From Rugamonas apoptosis (GTDB taxonomy: Bacteria; Pseudomonadota; Gammaproteobacteria; Burkholderiales; Burkholderiaceae_D), in contig NZ_JACEZU010000012.1 of the NCBI RefSeq assembly GCF_014042355.1, positions 124,001 through 188,000 on the forward strand: 64,000 nt of DNA, read 5' to 3'. The notes beneath the pieces were generated by a model. That model was given only the letters and a program-made list of their open reading frames with translations, did not search any database and was not told the DNA's origin. A program made the position numbers and the translations under genes. This document shows positions 35,649 through 43,759 of the stretch, one piece after another. Positions within the stretch are counted from its first letter, which is position 1. Every line of letters begins with the position of its first letter.

Positions 35649-36245
35649 TTGGCGAAAATTATCATCTCGCGCGAAGGCGTGGTGGAACAGCAAGTGCAGC
35701 TCAGCAAGGAGCGCATGACGATAGGCCGTCACCGGCATAACGATATCGTGCTGTCCCATCCCTCCGTGAGCGGCGAGCATGCGGTGATCGTCACCATCCT
35801 GGATGACTCCTTCCTGGAAGATTTGCAAAGCACTAACGGTACCTTCGTCAACGGCCACCGCATCGGCAAGCATTTCCTGCAGCACCTGGACATGATCAAG
35901 ATCGCCAAGTTCCAGGTCGAGTTCATCGCCGATGGCGTGCGCCCGCTGGCTGCCGCGGCGGCAGCCGAACCGCCGCTGGGCCAGATCGAAGTCATCAATG
36001 GCAACAACGCGGGCAAGCAGATGGCCCTGACCAAGCCGCTCACCACGCTGGGCCGCCCCGGTGTACAGGTGGTGGTGATCAATCGCGGTACGGATGGCTA
36101 TACCATCGCCCACGCGGAAGGGGCGCAGCCGCCGCTGGTCAATGGCGCGGCCGTGGGCCAGCAACCGCTGCGGCTCAGGCATGGCGACGTGATCGACCTG
36201 AGCGGCACCCAGATGACGTTCCGCCTGACCAACCCTGTCAGCTGA
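35649..36245 (+). CDS. FHA-domain protein, starts at TTG
   Basis: 198-aa soluble protein. The N-terminal half is a clear forkhead-associated (phosphothreonine-binding) domain: MTIGRHRHNDIVLSHPSVSGEHAVI and LEDLQSTNGTFVNGHRI (about residues 22-85). The C-terminal half repeats the fold more weakly (LTTLGRPG, PLVNG, LRHGDVIDLSGTQM). No ATG fits the N-terminus; a TTG at 35649, 6 nt after CGGAGA, gives MAKIIISREG. Placed between the sucD terminator and pilA, it may read out Ser/Thr phosphorylation; partner unknown. Its stop lies inside the palindrome upstream of pilA. Confidence 0.85.
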   Translation: MAKIIISREGVVEQQVQLSKERMTIGRHRHNDIVLSHPSVSGEHAVIVTILDDSFLEDLQSTNGTFVNGHRIGKHFLQHLDMIKIAKFQVEFIADGVRPLAAAAAAEPPLGQIEVINGNNAGKQMALTKPLTTLGRPGVQVVVINRGTDGYTIAHAEGAQPPLVNGAAVGQQPLRLRHGDVIDLSGTQMTFRLTNPVS

Positions 36246-36330
36246 CAAAATTTGTCAGCCCAGCGCCGTTTTTGGCCCGGATGACAGATTTCGGCAAGCG
36301 AACTGACAAAAATAGTCACTCCCTTGGACA
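36236..36330 (+). promoter_or_regulatory. Cluster of TGTC/GACA words upstream of pilA, probable activator sites
   Basis: Six TGTC or GACA words occur at 36236, 36244, 36253, 36283, 36305 and 36327. The central pair forms a perfect dyad, GCTGACAAA-A-TTTGTCAGC, at 36241-36259. They lie about 80-170 bp before the expected transcription start of the sigma-54 promoter, the usual place for an enhancer-binding protein; P. aeruginosa PilR recognises TGTC-containing sites. Confidence 0.6.
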
Positions 36331-36381
36331 ATAATTGGCGCTTAATCCCTGTTTTCGACGCAAAAAGGCCCGAAAAAGGGT

Positions 36382-36397
36382 TGGCACGGCCTTTGCT
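36382..36397 (+). promoter_or_regulatory. Sigma-54 (RpoN) promoter of pilA
   Basis: TGGCAC-GGCCT-TTGCT at 36382-36397 matches the -24/-12 consensus TGGCAC-N5-TTGCW exactly, with GG and GC at the required 10-bp spacing. It is about 50 bp before the pilin start. Confidence 0.92.
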
Positions 36398-36446
36398 CAT
36401 ACTGAAGCGTGGCACCAAACTTTTTACCTCACTCGGGAGTAGCAAA

Positions 36447-36911
36447 ATGAAATCGATGAAAATGATCAAGAAACAAGCACAAGCCGGCTTCACCCTGATC
36501 GAACTGATGATCGTGGTGGCAATTATCGGTATCCTGGCCGCCGTTGCTATTCCTGCCTACAGCGACTACACGATGAAGGCCAAGGTCAGCGAAGCGGCCT
36601 CCATCTCGGCGCCAGCCCGTCTGGCCATCGCCCAGGCGTTTAACGAAGGCAGCCTGGCCGCCACCAGCACCAACGCCACCCTGAACCTGCCGGCCAACAC
36701 CACCATCACCAGCAAATACGTGAAGCAAGTGGACGCCGTCGGTACCAGCGCCACCACCGGCACCGTGACCGTGACGATGCAAAACACCAACGATGCGACC
36801 ATCGACACCAAGACCGTCGTCTACCTGATCACCTGCACCGCCGGCGCGGCTTGCGTAACCACGGTTGACGCAGCGAGCTCGGTGCCAGCCAAGTTCATTC
36901 CTAAGGTCTGA
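36447..36911 (+). CDS. pilA: Type IV pilin (PilA-like)
   Basis: 154-aa prepilin. Class IVa leader of 14 residues ending in Gly, cleaved before F15 (AQAG/FTLIELMIVVAIIGILAAVAIPAY), with the conserved Glu5 of the mature protein (E19). The body is Thr/Ala-rich, and two cysteines six residues apart (C130, C136) likely close the C-terminal D-region loop, which is short. Used for twitching, adhesion and DNA uptake. GGGAG precedes the start. Transcribed alone: sigma-54 promoter before, terminator after. Confidence 0.93.
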   Translation: MKSMKMIKKQAQAGFTLIELMIVVAIIGILAAVAIPAYSDYTMKAKVSEAASISAPARLAIAQAFNEGSLAATSTNATLNLPANTTITSKYVKQVDAVGTSATTGTVTVTMQNTNDATIDTKTVVYLITCTAGAACVTTVDAASSVPAKFIPKV

Positions 36912-36932
36912 TAACCTCAGCTGAAGGATAGA

Positions 36933-36970
36933 AAAAAACCGGTGCAGCCGCGAGGCTGCACCGGTTTTTT
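36933..36970 (+). terminator. Bidirectional terminator after pilA
   Basis: A perfect 17-bp stem, AAAAAACCGGTGCAGCC at 36933-36949 against 36954-36970, with loop GCGA. The A and T ends let it stop pilA and also the - strand PilZ gene that ends 44 bp away. Confidence 0.95.
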
Positions 36971-37013
36971 GCATTCAAAGCCGGGCGCGCGACGGGCGCC
37001 GCGACCGCCGGCG

Positions 37014-37724
37014 TCACACGATCTTCTGGCGGTCCGCGATCAGCGCTTCGTAAGTGAGGTTTTGCAGCATGGTGTAGTGCACGGGATCGAGGTCGACGAA
37101 CTGCACGCCGTAGGTGAACACTTCTTCCTTGCCGGCCACGGCCGGCTTGACCACGTTGATGTTGCGGATGGTGGCGTTGGGATCGATGCGCACCTGGCGG
37201 TTGCCGGGCTGGGCGATCAGGTAGAACGACAGGCCCACGGTCGGCAAATCCTCGGGCAGCGGCTTGGTCGATTCGATCAGCGCGCCCGACACGCTCAGGT
37301 TGACGAGGAACACGGAAGTGTGGCCGTCCGGCGTGGTGACCTGGGCCGGAATATCGACCTTGACCCGCATCGCCGTACGTAAGCTGGTGCCCTGGATGGT
37401 GGAGGGGAACGACAGGTGGGCGTAGTACAGCGGCCGCAGGAACACGCGCTGCACGGTGCAGGCGAACGAGCACACGTTCACGCCGGAAAACACGCGGATG
37501 GTCAGCTTGTCGCCATCGTTGAGGGCGATGGGCGCGCCGTTCTCCATCGGGATCTTGACGATCATGTACTCGTCCTTGACCCAGCCGATCAGCGTGGAGA
37601 AATGCTGGATCGGCTTGATGGTACGGTGGGTGATGAACTGTATCCTGCCACCGACCTGCAAATTCATCTGCTCGAATTCGTATTCCTGCGTCCTGGCTTC
37701 GCTCGGCGGTGCCGTGCTGCTCAT
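37014..37724 (-). CDS. YcgR-like PilZ domain protein (c-di-GMP receptor)
   Basis: 236 aa. An N-terminal YcgR-type domain (about 20-108) is followed by a PilZ domain with the c-di-GMP binding residues in place: RTAMR (R116, R120) and NLSVSG (N142, S144, G147). YcgR proteins brake flagellar motors; others act on pili or cellulose. Next to pilA and a GGDEF-EAL gene, a motility or adhesion role is likely. Strong promoter at 37830-37858. Confidence 0.9.
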   Translation of the reverse strand: MSSTAPPSEARTQEYEFEQMNLQVGGRIQFITHRTIKPIQHFSTLIGWVKDEYMIVKIPMENGAPIALNDGDKLTIRVFSGVNVCSFACTVQRVFLRPLYYAHLSFPSTIQGTSLRTAMRVKVDIPAQVTTPDGHTSVFLVNLSVSGALIESTKPLPEDLPTVGLSFYLIAQPGNRQVRIDPNATIRNINVVKPAVAGKEEVFTYGVQFVDLDPVHYTMLQNLTYEALIADRQKIV

Positions 37725-37829
37725 TCTTGCGCCCTCTTTGCCTGCATGGATGTCCCGTCCCCTGTCCGCCGCCGGTACTTATTGTCCGCCGACAGGAAAT
37801 ATTGTCGGTTGTTATTGCTTATTTTTTTG

Positions 37830-37858
37830 ATTATATACCGGACAACTTGCTCCAACAA
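37830..37858 (-). promoter_or_regulatory. Sigma-70-like promoter of the PilZ gene
   Basis: Read on the - strand: TTGTTG (37858-37853), a 17-bp spacer, then a perfect TATAAT (37835-37830), about 100 bp before the PilZ start. Confidence 0.65.
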
Positions 37859-37885
37859 CAAGAGGGGCGGGGCGGCGCCAGCTGC

Positions 37886-39505
37886 TCACGCTCCAGCCGC
37901 CGGGCCGAACAGGCGGGTGAACGCGGCTGCATCCAGCGCCCGGCTGAAGAAATGGCCCTGTCCTTCGTCGCAGCCCTGCGCCGTCAGGAAGTCGTGCTGC
38001 TGCTGCGTTTCCACTCCTTCCGCGATCACTTGCTTGTGCAGGCTCTTGCCCATGTTGATCACCGCGCTGACGATGGTGGCATCATCCGCGCTGCTACTCA
38101 TCTGGCTGACGAAGGACTGGTCGATCTTGAGCGTATGAATGGGAAACCGGGTGAGATAGCTCAGACTGGAATAGCCGGTACCGAAGTCGTCGATGGCCAG
38201 CTTCACGCCCAGCCGGGCGATCTCCTGCAGCAGATTGTCGCTCGACGTGCCATCGTGCATCAGCATGTTTTCCGTCAGTTCCAGCTCGAGACAGGCGGGC
38301 CACAACCCCGTCTCGGCCAGCGTCTGGCGCAGGTAGGCAAGGAAACCGGCGCTGCGAAATTCCAGGGGCGACGTGTTGACGGCCATTAACAGCGGCGGCA
38401 AGCCCTGGCGCCGCCAGGCCTGCGCCTGCTCGCAGGCCTGGCGAAGTACCCAGCGCCCCAAAGGCACGATCATGCCGCACTCCTCCGCGACGGCGACAAA
38501 ATGATTGGGCAACAGCAGGCCAAGCTGCGGATGCTGCCAGCGCACCAGCGCTTCCACCCCCACCAGCTTGCCGCTGGCGAGGGCGATCTTGGGCTGGTAA
38601 TGCAGCACGAATTCCTTCCGCACCAGCGCCAGTCGCAGCCCCGCCTCGGTTGACAGGCGCAGTTTGGCGCGCGCGTTCATGGCCGGTTCGTAGAAGGTGC
38701 AGTTATTGCGCCCCGTCTGCTTGGCGTGATACATGGCAAGGTCCGCGTTGCGCAGCAGCGTGTCGGCGTCCTGGCCGTCGGCCGGGTACAGGCTGATGCC
38801 CATGCTCAGACCAATATGCAATGCATGACGCTCGATCCGGTGCGGCAGCAGCATGGCCTGCAGGATTTTCTGCGCGATGGCGGCGGCATCCTCGGCGTGC
38901 TCGATTTCCGGCAACAGCAGTATGAATTCATCGCCACCCTGGCGGCTGACCGTGTCCGAGCTGCGTACGCAGTGCGCCAGGCAACGGGCCACTTCTTGCA
39001 GCAACAGGTCGCCCACGGCATGACCCAGGGAATCGTTAATGTGCTTGAAACGGTCCAGGTCGATGAACATGACAGCCAGTTGGCCATCCCGGCGACGCGC
39101 CAACTCGATCGCCTGCGCCAGCCGGTCACCCAACAACGCGCGATTGGGTAGTTTGGTCAGCACGTCGTGGTTGGCCAGATGGTCCAGCTCAAGCTTGGCT
39201 TGCTGGACCTGTTCCGCCAGCATGACGGCAGCCATCGATGCCACTACCAGGTGGGAGTTGGCTTGGCGCAGCATGGTGATGTGGCTGGCGGCGACACCGC
39301 GCATCCGGCGCCGCCACCCTCCGCCGCGCTCGCTCACGTTAGCTGCCAACTCGCGCGCCTGCACCAATTGCTCGCGCGCCAACAACACTTGTTCGCGCGC
39401 GCTGGGCAGGGCGCTATCTTGCCGCGTCAAGGCCGCGTGGCGCAGTTTGGCCGCCAGGCGCCGCTGCTCATGTTGCATGCCGCTGATCGTACGCTTTGCG
39501 CGCAT
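37886..39505 (-). CDS. GGDEF-EAL bifunctional c-di-GMP enzyme
   Basis: 539-aa soluble protein. An N-terminal coiled coil (about 1-108) is followed by a GGDEF domain with intact GGDEF (190-194) and an inhibitory I-site RxxD (R181-D184, five residues before), then an EAL domain with intact EAL (318-320), LELTENMLM and DDFGTGYSSL. Both activities could be live; one often only binds. No transmembrane sensor is seen, so the signal comes via the coiled coil or partners. The frame is open 15 codons further, but GAGAGGAG lies before the ATG at 39505. Confidence 0.92.
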   Translation of the reverse strand: MRAKRTISGMQHEQRRLAAKLRHAALTRQDSALPSAREQVLLAREQLVQARELAANVSERGGGWRRRMRGVAASHITMLRQANSHLVVASMAAVMLAEQVQQAKLELDHLANHDVLTKLPNRALLGDRLAQAIELARRRDGQLAVMFIDLDRFKHINDSLGHAVGDLLLQEVARCLAHCVRSSDTVSRQGGDEFILLLPEIEHAEDAAAIAQKILQAMLLPHRIERHALHIGLSMGISLYPADGQDADTLLRNADLAMYHAKQTGRNNCTFYEPAMNARAKLRLSTEAGLRLALVRKEFVLHYQPKIALASGKLVGVEALVRWQHPQLGLLLPNHFVAVAEECGMIVPLGRWVLRQACEQAQAWRRQGLPPLLMAVNTSPLEFRSAGFLAYLRQTLAETGLWPACLELELTENMLMHDGTSSDNLLQEIARLGVKLAIDDFGTGYSSLSYLTRFPIHTLKIDQSFVSQMSSSADDATIVSAVINMGKSLHKQVIAEGVETQQQHDFLTAQGCDEGQGHFFSRALDAAAFTRLFGPAAGA

Positions 39506-39885
39506 GAACCCACTCCTCTCGCCTGACGACTGTCTAACGCTATCTTGCACAATGCCACGCTCGCGTGGTCGTCACCGTGCGTCATCGCACATTGCGGCTA
39601 GCCAAGGTGGCATCGCAGCGCGCCGAGCGCAAAGAGGACTGCGCGGATTTTCAGGAAAGCCAGACCGACTACTGGTGCCCCATAGATGAGGGGGGGCTCG
39701 ATAGCTTTCATGAACGAATGCTCTAAATGCTATTTAAATTTATACGCTTACATGGATAACAATTTCAGGTAAGGTGAAGTGAGTATCAACTCTGCATACA
39801 GCACCCGCGCTGTCGTGCGCGATGGTAGACCAATCGTTGAGGTGCGTAGAGATTCATGGATTGGCCGTGAGGTCAGTGAGATATC
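39506..39885. other. 380-bp divergent intergenic region
   Basis: It holds the start regions of the GGDEF-EAL gene (-) and the histidine kinase (+). An AT-rich stretch at about 39718-39780 stands out against the GC-rich surroundings and probably carries the promoter of the kinase-KaiC operon, but I cannot fix -35/-10 boxes. No gene is seen; short frames lack coding character. Confidence 0.4.
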
Positions 39886-40950
39886 ATGCATAAAGAGACA
39901 CGCGATGGGCCGGCACCCGCGCCCACTGCGGCGGTAGCGCCCGACGCGACGGTCCGTTCCGCCGCGGAGCCGGCTGGGTGGCAGACGTTCCGCCAACTGG
40001 AGGTGCGCCAGCTGCGCCGCACGATCAGCGATCTGCTGCAGCTGACGGAACGATATGACGCCCTGAAGGCGCGCCATGAAGCCTACCTCAAACTGGTGCC
40101 CCAGTTGCAGGCGGCCAACGAGCAACTGGTACTGGCGATCTTCGGTGCGCGCGACCTGCAGCAGGCGGCCGAAGCGGTGAACCGGCAGCAGATGGAATTC
40201 TTCGCCATGCTGGCGCATGAGTTGCGCAATCCCTTGCATCCGATCATCATGGCCAATCACCTGATCGGCGACATCGCCACGCGCCATCCCGACCTGACCG
40301 TCCTGCATGACATCATCGAACGCCAGGTGGCGCTGCTGGTGCGGCTGGTGGACGACTTAATGGATGCATCGCGCGCCAGCATGGACAAGATCACCATCAC
40401 CCGCTGCCGCGTGCCGCTGATGGACGCGGTCCAGGGGGCGGTCGAGATCGGCCAGTCCCTGTTGACCGAGCGCGGCCAGCGATTGCAGCTCGATGGGCCT
40501 GCGGAACCGTTGTACGTGGAGGGCGATCTGGAACGGCTGACCCAGGCGCTGTCCAATCTGCTGCTCAACGCCAGTAAATTCACGCCGCAATACGGCCACA
40601 TCGCCATCCGCGTCAGGGCCGAAGGCAACAATGCCATCGTCACCGTCAGCGATGACGGCGCCGGCATCGCGCCCGAGCTCCAGCCACTGATCTTCGATTT
40701 ATTTACGCAGGGTCCGCGTCCGCTGCATCGGGCCGTCGGCGGCCTGGGCATCGGACTGTCGCTGGTGCGCCGGATCGCCGAGTTGCATGGCGGCTCGGTC
40801 AGGGTGTACAGCGAGGGCAGCGGCAAGGGCAGCGTATTCAGTGTCTACCTGCCGCTGGCCCCGTCACCGGCCGCCTTGGGAGGGGAGGTATATTGGCCGC
40901 CCCACCATGCGAAGGGATTGCGGCCGATGCAGCTCGTGCAAAATGCATGA
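39886..40950 (+). CDS. Soluble sensor histidine kinase of the KaiC-like locus
   Basis: 354 aa, no membrane segments. The N-terminal 30 residues are Pro/Ala-rich, followed by a long helical coiled-coil (about 35-105) in place of PAS, GAF or KaiB-like domains. The kinase core is complete: H-box FFAMLAHELRNPLHPI (H111), N-box LSNLLLNASKFTP (N229), G1 DDGAGIAP, G2 GGLGIGLSLV. There is no receiver domain, and no cognate regulator adjoins. It is followed by a small helical gene and a KaiC-like ATPase, so KaiC or the helical protein may be its input. In cyanobacteria SasA links KaiC to a kinase, but through a KaiB-like domain absent here. Confidence 0.87.
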   Translation: MHKETRDGPAPAPTAAVAPDATVRSAAEPAGWQTFRQLEVRQLRRTISDLLQLTERYDALKARHEAYLKLVPQLQAANEQLVLAIFGARDLQQAAEAVNRQQMEFFAMLAHELRNPLHPIIMANHLIGDIATRHPDLTVLHDIIERQVALLVRLVDDLMDASRASMDKITITRCRVPLMDAVQGAVEIGQSLLTERGQRLQLDGPAEPLYVEGDLERLTQALSNLLLNASKFTPQYGHIAIRVRAEGNNAIVTVSDDGAGIAPELQPLIFDLFTQGPRPLHRAVGGLGIGLSLVRRIAELHGGSVRVYSEGSGKGSVFSVYLPLAPSPAALGGEVYWPPHHAKGLRPMQLVQNA

Positions 40951-41136
40951 GCTTGACCGGAGATTTAATTGCGCGTACGCTGCGGCAGCGGTTTGACAAA
41001 ATATTATCTCATCCATAGCGCACAGTTGGCCGGTAGCGCCAGCGCGCACCGCCATGCCGGCGGTGCGTCGTCGTCAGGTGCGGTAACGGGCGAACGCGAG
41101 CGGCATGCGAAGCGCGGTATCGACGAACATAACGGG

Positions 41137-41556
41137 ATGATGGCCTTGATCGAAAAGCGTTGGCACAGGATGATCCGGATCGCGGTGTCGCGCGATCCTG
41201 CGCGCGTGCCCGAGACCAGCGCAGTGCTGTGGCGCGGGCTGGCCGAGCATCTCACCGCCATCATCGGCGAGCGCGGTTTCGATGCGCTGTACGCCCGCAG
41301 CCTGCACCAGGTCAGCGCGACCTATCCTTGGCTGGCCGGGATCGATCCCGCCGAGGAGCATGTGACCTTCTCGCAGCTGCAGCACCGCTTGCAGCAACAA
41401 TCCATGCCCGCCGCAGGAGAGGCCAGCAGTGCACTGCTGTGCACTTTCATCGACACCTTAACCTTACTCATCGGCGAACTCGTCACGTCCAGCATCCTGC
41501 GTGCGGCTTGGGGGGATGACACGGTAAACCCCGCTGTATCGGAGTCTCAAGCATGA
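41137..41556 (+). CDS. Unrecognised helical protein coupled to the KaiC-like gene
   Basis: About 139 aa, predicted mostly helical by eye, no signal peptide or catalytic motif. Segments include VLWRGLAEHLTAIIGERGFDALYARSLHQVSATYPWLAG and, near the C-terminus, ALLCTFIDTLTLLIGELVTSSILRAAWG, which is amphipathic to hydrophobic and may form a protein interface. The frame is open upstream to 40969, but that part reads as non-coding; ATGs at 41137 and 41140 follow ACGGGA. Its stop overlaps the KaiC-like start (ATGA), implying a stoichiometric partner. I do not recognise the family. Confidence 0.7.
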   Translation: MMALIEKRWHRMIRIAVSRDPARVPETSAVLWRGLAEHLTAIIGERGFDALYARSLHQVSATYPWLAGIDPAEEHVTFSQLQHRLQQQSMPAAGEASSALLCTFIDTLTLLIGELVTSSILRAAWGDDTVNPAVSESQA

Positions 41557-43007
41557 AAAAAGTCGACATACGACGTCTGCCCACCGGCGTACCTGGCCTG
41601 GACGCCTTGCTGGGCGGCGGCATTCCGGAGTACTCGTTCAACCTGCTGGCGGGAACGCCAGGCAGCGGCAAGACGACGATGGCACACCAGATCATGTTCT
41701 CGCTGGCCAGCCCCGAGCGCCGTGCGCTGTTCTTTACCGTGCTGGGCGAACCGCCCCTGAAGATGCTGCGCTACCAGCAGCAGTTCCCGTTCTTTGATGC
41801 CGCCAAGATCAACCAGTCGATCAAGTTCGTCAACCTGGCCAGCGAGCTGCTGGACGGCGACTTTGACCGGGTGCTGGCGCGCATCATGGCGGAAGTGCAA
41901 GCCTTCAGTCCCAGCCTGGTGTTCGTCGATTCGTTCCGTTCCGTGGTGCAGTCGGGCGCGACCGATGGCCGGGCCGACGGCCTGCAACACTTCGTGCAGC
42001 AGCTGGGCATGCAGATGACCAGCTGGCTGGCCACCACCTTCCTGATCGGCGAGTACCTGGCGCCGGAGGCCGAGTCCAGCCCCGTGTTTACCGTGGCCGA
42101 CGGCATCATGTGGCTGTCCCAGCAGGTGCACCGCGACGCCATGGTGCGCAAGATCCAGGTGGTGAAGATGCGCGGCCAGGCCCAGAGCCTGGGCGTGCAT
42201 ACCTTTCGCATCGGCGACAGCGGCATCGAGATCTTCTCGCGCGCCGTGGTCAAGGCCGGCGCGGACATCAGCATCGTCGGCGAAGCCCGCCTGTCGACCG
42301 GCGTGCCGGCGCTGGACGAGATGATGGGCGGCGGCCTGCCGGCCGGCTATTCGATGCTGGTGGTGGGGCCGTCCGGCTCCGGCAAGACCGTGATGGCGAC
42401 CCAGTTCCTGGCCGAAGGCGCACGCCTAGGCGAACGGGGCGTGATCGCCGCCTTCGAGAAAAGCCCGAACCAGTTGTTGAGCCGCCAGCTCAGCGCGCTG
42501 GTCGCCAGCGGCATGGTGGGCGTGATCAACACCCGCACGCTTGATCTGTCGCTCGACGAAATCCTGAACGACCTGGTCTGCCTGATCGAGCGCACCAAGG
42601 CCACCCGCGTGGTGATCGATTCGCTGGCCGGTTTCGAGTTGACGCTGGCCTCGGTGTTCCGCGAAGACTTCCGTGAATCGCTGTACCGGCTGGTGGCTGT
42701 GCTGACGGGCATGGGCGTCACCGTGCTGATGACGGCCGAGCTGGAAGACCAGTATTCGGCGCTGCGTTTCAGCACTTACGGCAACGCCTTCCTGGCCGAC
42801 GCCATCGTCATGCACCGCTATGTGGAACTGGCGGGGCAACTCAAGCGTGTCATGGCGGTGGTCAAGGTACGCGGCAGCGACCACAGCAAGGATATCCGCT
42901 TCTTCGACATCGGCGCCGACCAGATCACCATCGGCGCGACACTCAGCGATTACCAGGGAATACTGTCGGGCCAGCCGGAAGTGGGGAAGCAAGCAACGCG
43001 GAGCTGA
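41553..43007 (+). CDS. KaiC-like double-domain ATPase
   Basis: 484 aa, two RecA/KaiC domains. CI: GTPGSGKT (34-41), Walker B SLVFVDS (121-127). CII: GPSGSGKT (272-279), Walker B RVVIDS (352-357). Both open with the family TGVPGLD / TGVPALDEMMGGGLP. Departures from circadian KaiC: the catalytic Glu pair after the first strand is GE (65-66) in CI and EK (302-303) in CII, and the position of the Ser431/Thr432 phospho-sites aligns to A-F within GNAFLADAIV. So ATP binding and hexamer formation are likely, autophosphorylation at those sites is not. Last gene of the locus. Confidence 0.92.
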   Translation: MKKVDIRRLPTGVPGLDALLGGGIPEYSFNLLAGTPGSGKTTMAHQIMFSLASPERRALFFTVLGEPPLKMLRYQQQFPFFDAAKINQSIKFVNLASELLDGDFDRVLARIMAEVQAFSPSLVFVDSFRSVVQSGATDGRADGLQHFVQQLGMQMTSWLATTFLIGEYLAPEAESSPVFTVADGIMWLSQQVHRDAMVRKIQVVKMRGQAQSLGVHTFRIGDSGIEIFSRAVVKAGADISIVGEARLSTGVPALDEMMGGGLPAGYSMLVVGPSGSGKTVMATQFLAEGARLGERGVIAAFEKSPNQLLSRQLSALVASGMVGVINTRTLDLSLDEILNDLVCLIERTKATRVVIDSLAGFELTLASVFREDFRESLYRLVAVLTGMGVTVLMTAELEDQYSALRFSTYGNAFLADAIVMHRYVELAGQLKRVMAVVKVRGSDHSKDIRFFDIGADQITIGATLSDYQGILSGQPEVGKQATRS

Positions 43008-43148
43008 ACGGGAACGGCGCAACTGCGCGCCTCCCCACAACAGCCCATCGCCTGGCGGGGCCAGGCCGTTGACGTCGAACCTCGCGCCGGGAACGAGGGC
43101 GACGGACTGCTTGGTCGCGTTGGCAATAATTTATTGAAAATCAGTGAC

Positions 43149-43655
43149 TTAGCTCGTTACGCTCCAGTCGCCCGACTTGCCGCCGTGCTTTTCCATCACG
43201 CGGATCTCGCCCATCACCATGCCCCGGTCGACGGCTTTGCACATGTCGTACACGGTCAGCAGGCCGACCTGCACGGCCGTCAGCGCCTCCATTTCCACGC
43301 CCGTCTTGCCGAAGGTTTCCACCTGGGCCCGGCAGTGCACGGTCGACGTGGCCTCGTCCGTCTCGAAATCCACCGCCACCCGGGTCAGGGCCAGCGGGTG
43401 GCACAGGGGCACCAGGTCGCTGGTGCGCTTGGCGCCCATGATGGCGGCGATGCGGGCAATGCCCAGCACGTCGCCCTTCTTGGCGCTGCCCGACACGATG
43501 ATGGCCAGCGTCTCCGGCTTCATGCGGATGTGGCCGCTGGCCACGGCGATGCGGTGGGTTTCCTGCTTGTCGCCCACGTCGACCATGTGGGCCTGGCCGG
43601 TGGCGTCGAAGTGGGTCAGCCCGTCGGCGGGCGGCGTAGTTTTGCTGGTCGTCAT
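43149..43655 (-). CDS. moaC: Cyclic pyranopterin monophosphate synthase
   Basis: 168 aa, acts with MoaA to convert GTP to cPMP in molybdenum cofactor synthesis. The family body runs from LTHFDATGQAHMVDVGDK through MGAKRTSDLVPLCHPLALT and MEALTAVQVGLLTVYDMCKAVDRGM. A longer frame reaches 43886, but MTTSKTTPPADGLTHFD at 43655 fits homologues. Convergent with the KaiC-like gene; no other moa gene is in view. Confidence 0.95.
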   Translation of the reverse strand: MTTSKTTPPADGLTHFDATGQAHMVDVGDKQETHRIAVASGHIRMKPETLAIIVSGSAKKGDVLGIARIAAIMGAKRTSDLVPLCHPLALTRVAVDFETDEATSTVHCRAQVETFGKTGVEMEALTAVQVGLLTVYDMCKAVDRGMVMGEIRVMEKHGGKSGDWSVTS

Positions 43656-43759
43656 GGATAGGATGCTTGGTTTGGTGGCCACGCGCGGCGCGGCCCGGAT
43701 AGGGTGAATTGGTGGTTGGCCCGCTGCGTGCGCACGCCAAGTGCGGGTATGATAGCACC

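Noticed and set aside
40993..41021. TTGACA before the 139-aa gene as an internal promoter
   Set aside because: The -35 is perfect, but nothing at 16-18 bp resembles a -10; left out of the features.
39886..43007. A KaiABC circadian clock
   Set aside because: No kaiA or kaiB nearby, the KaiC phospho-sites are replaced, and the kinase lacks the KaiB-like domain of SasA.
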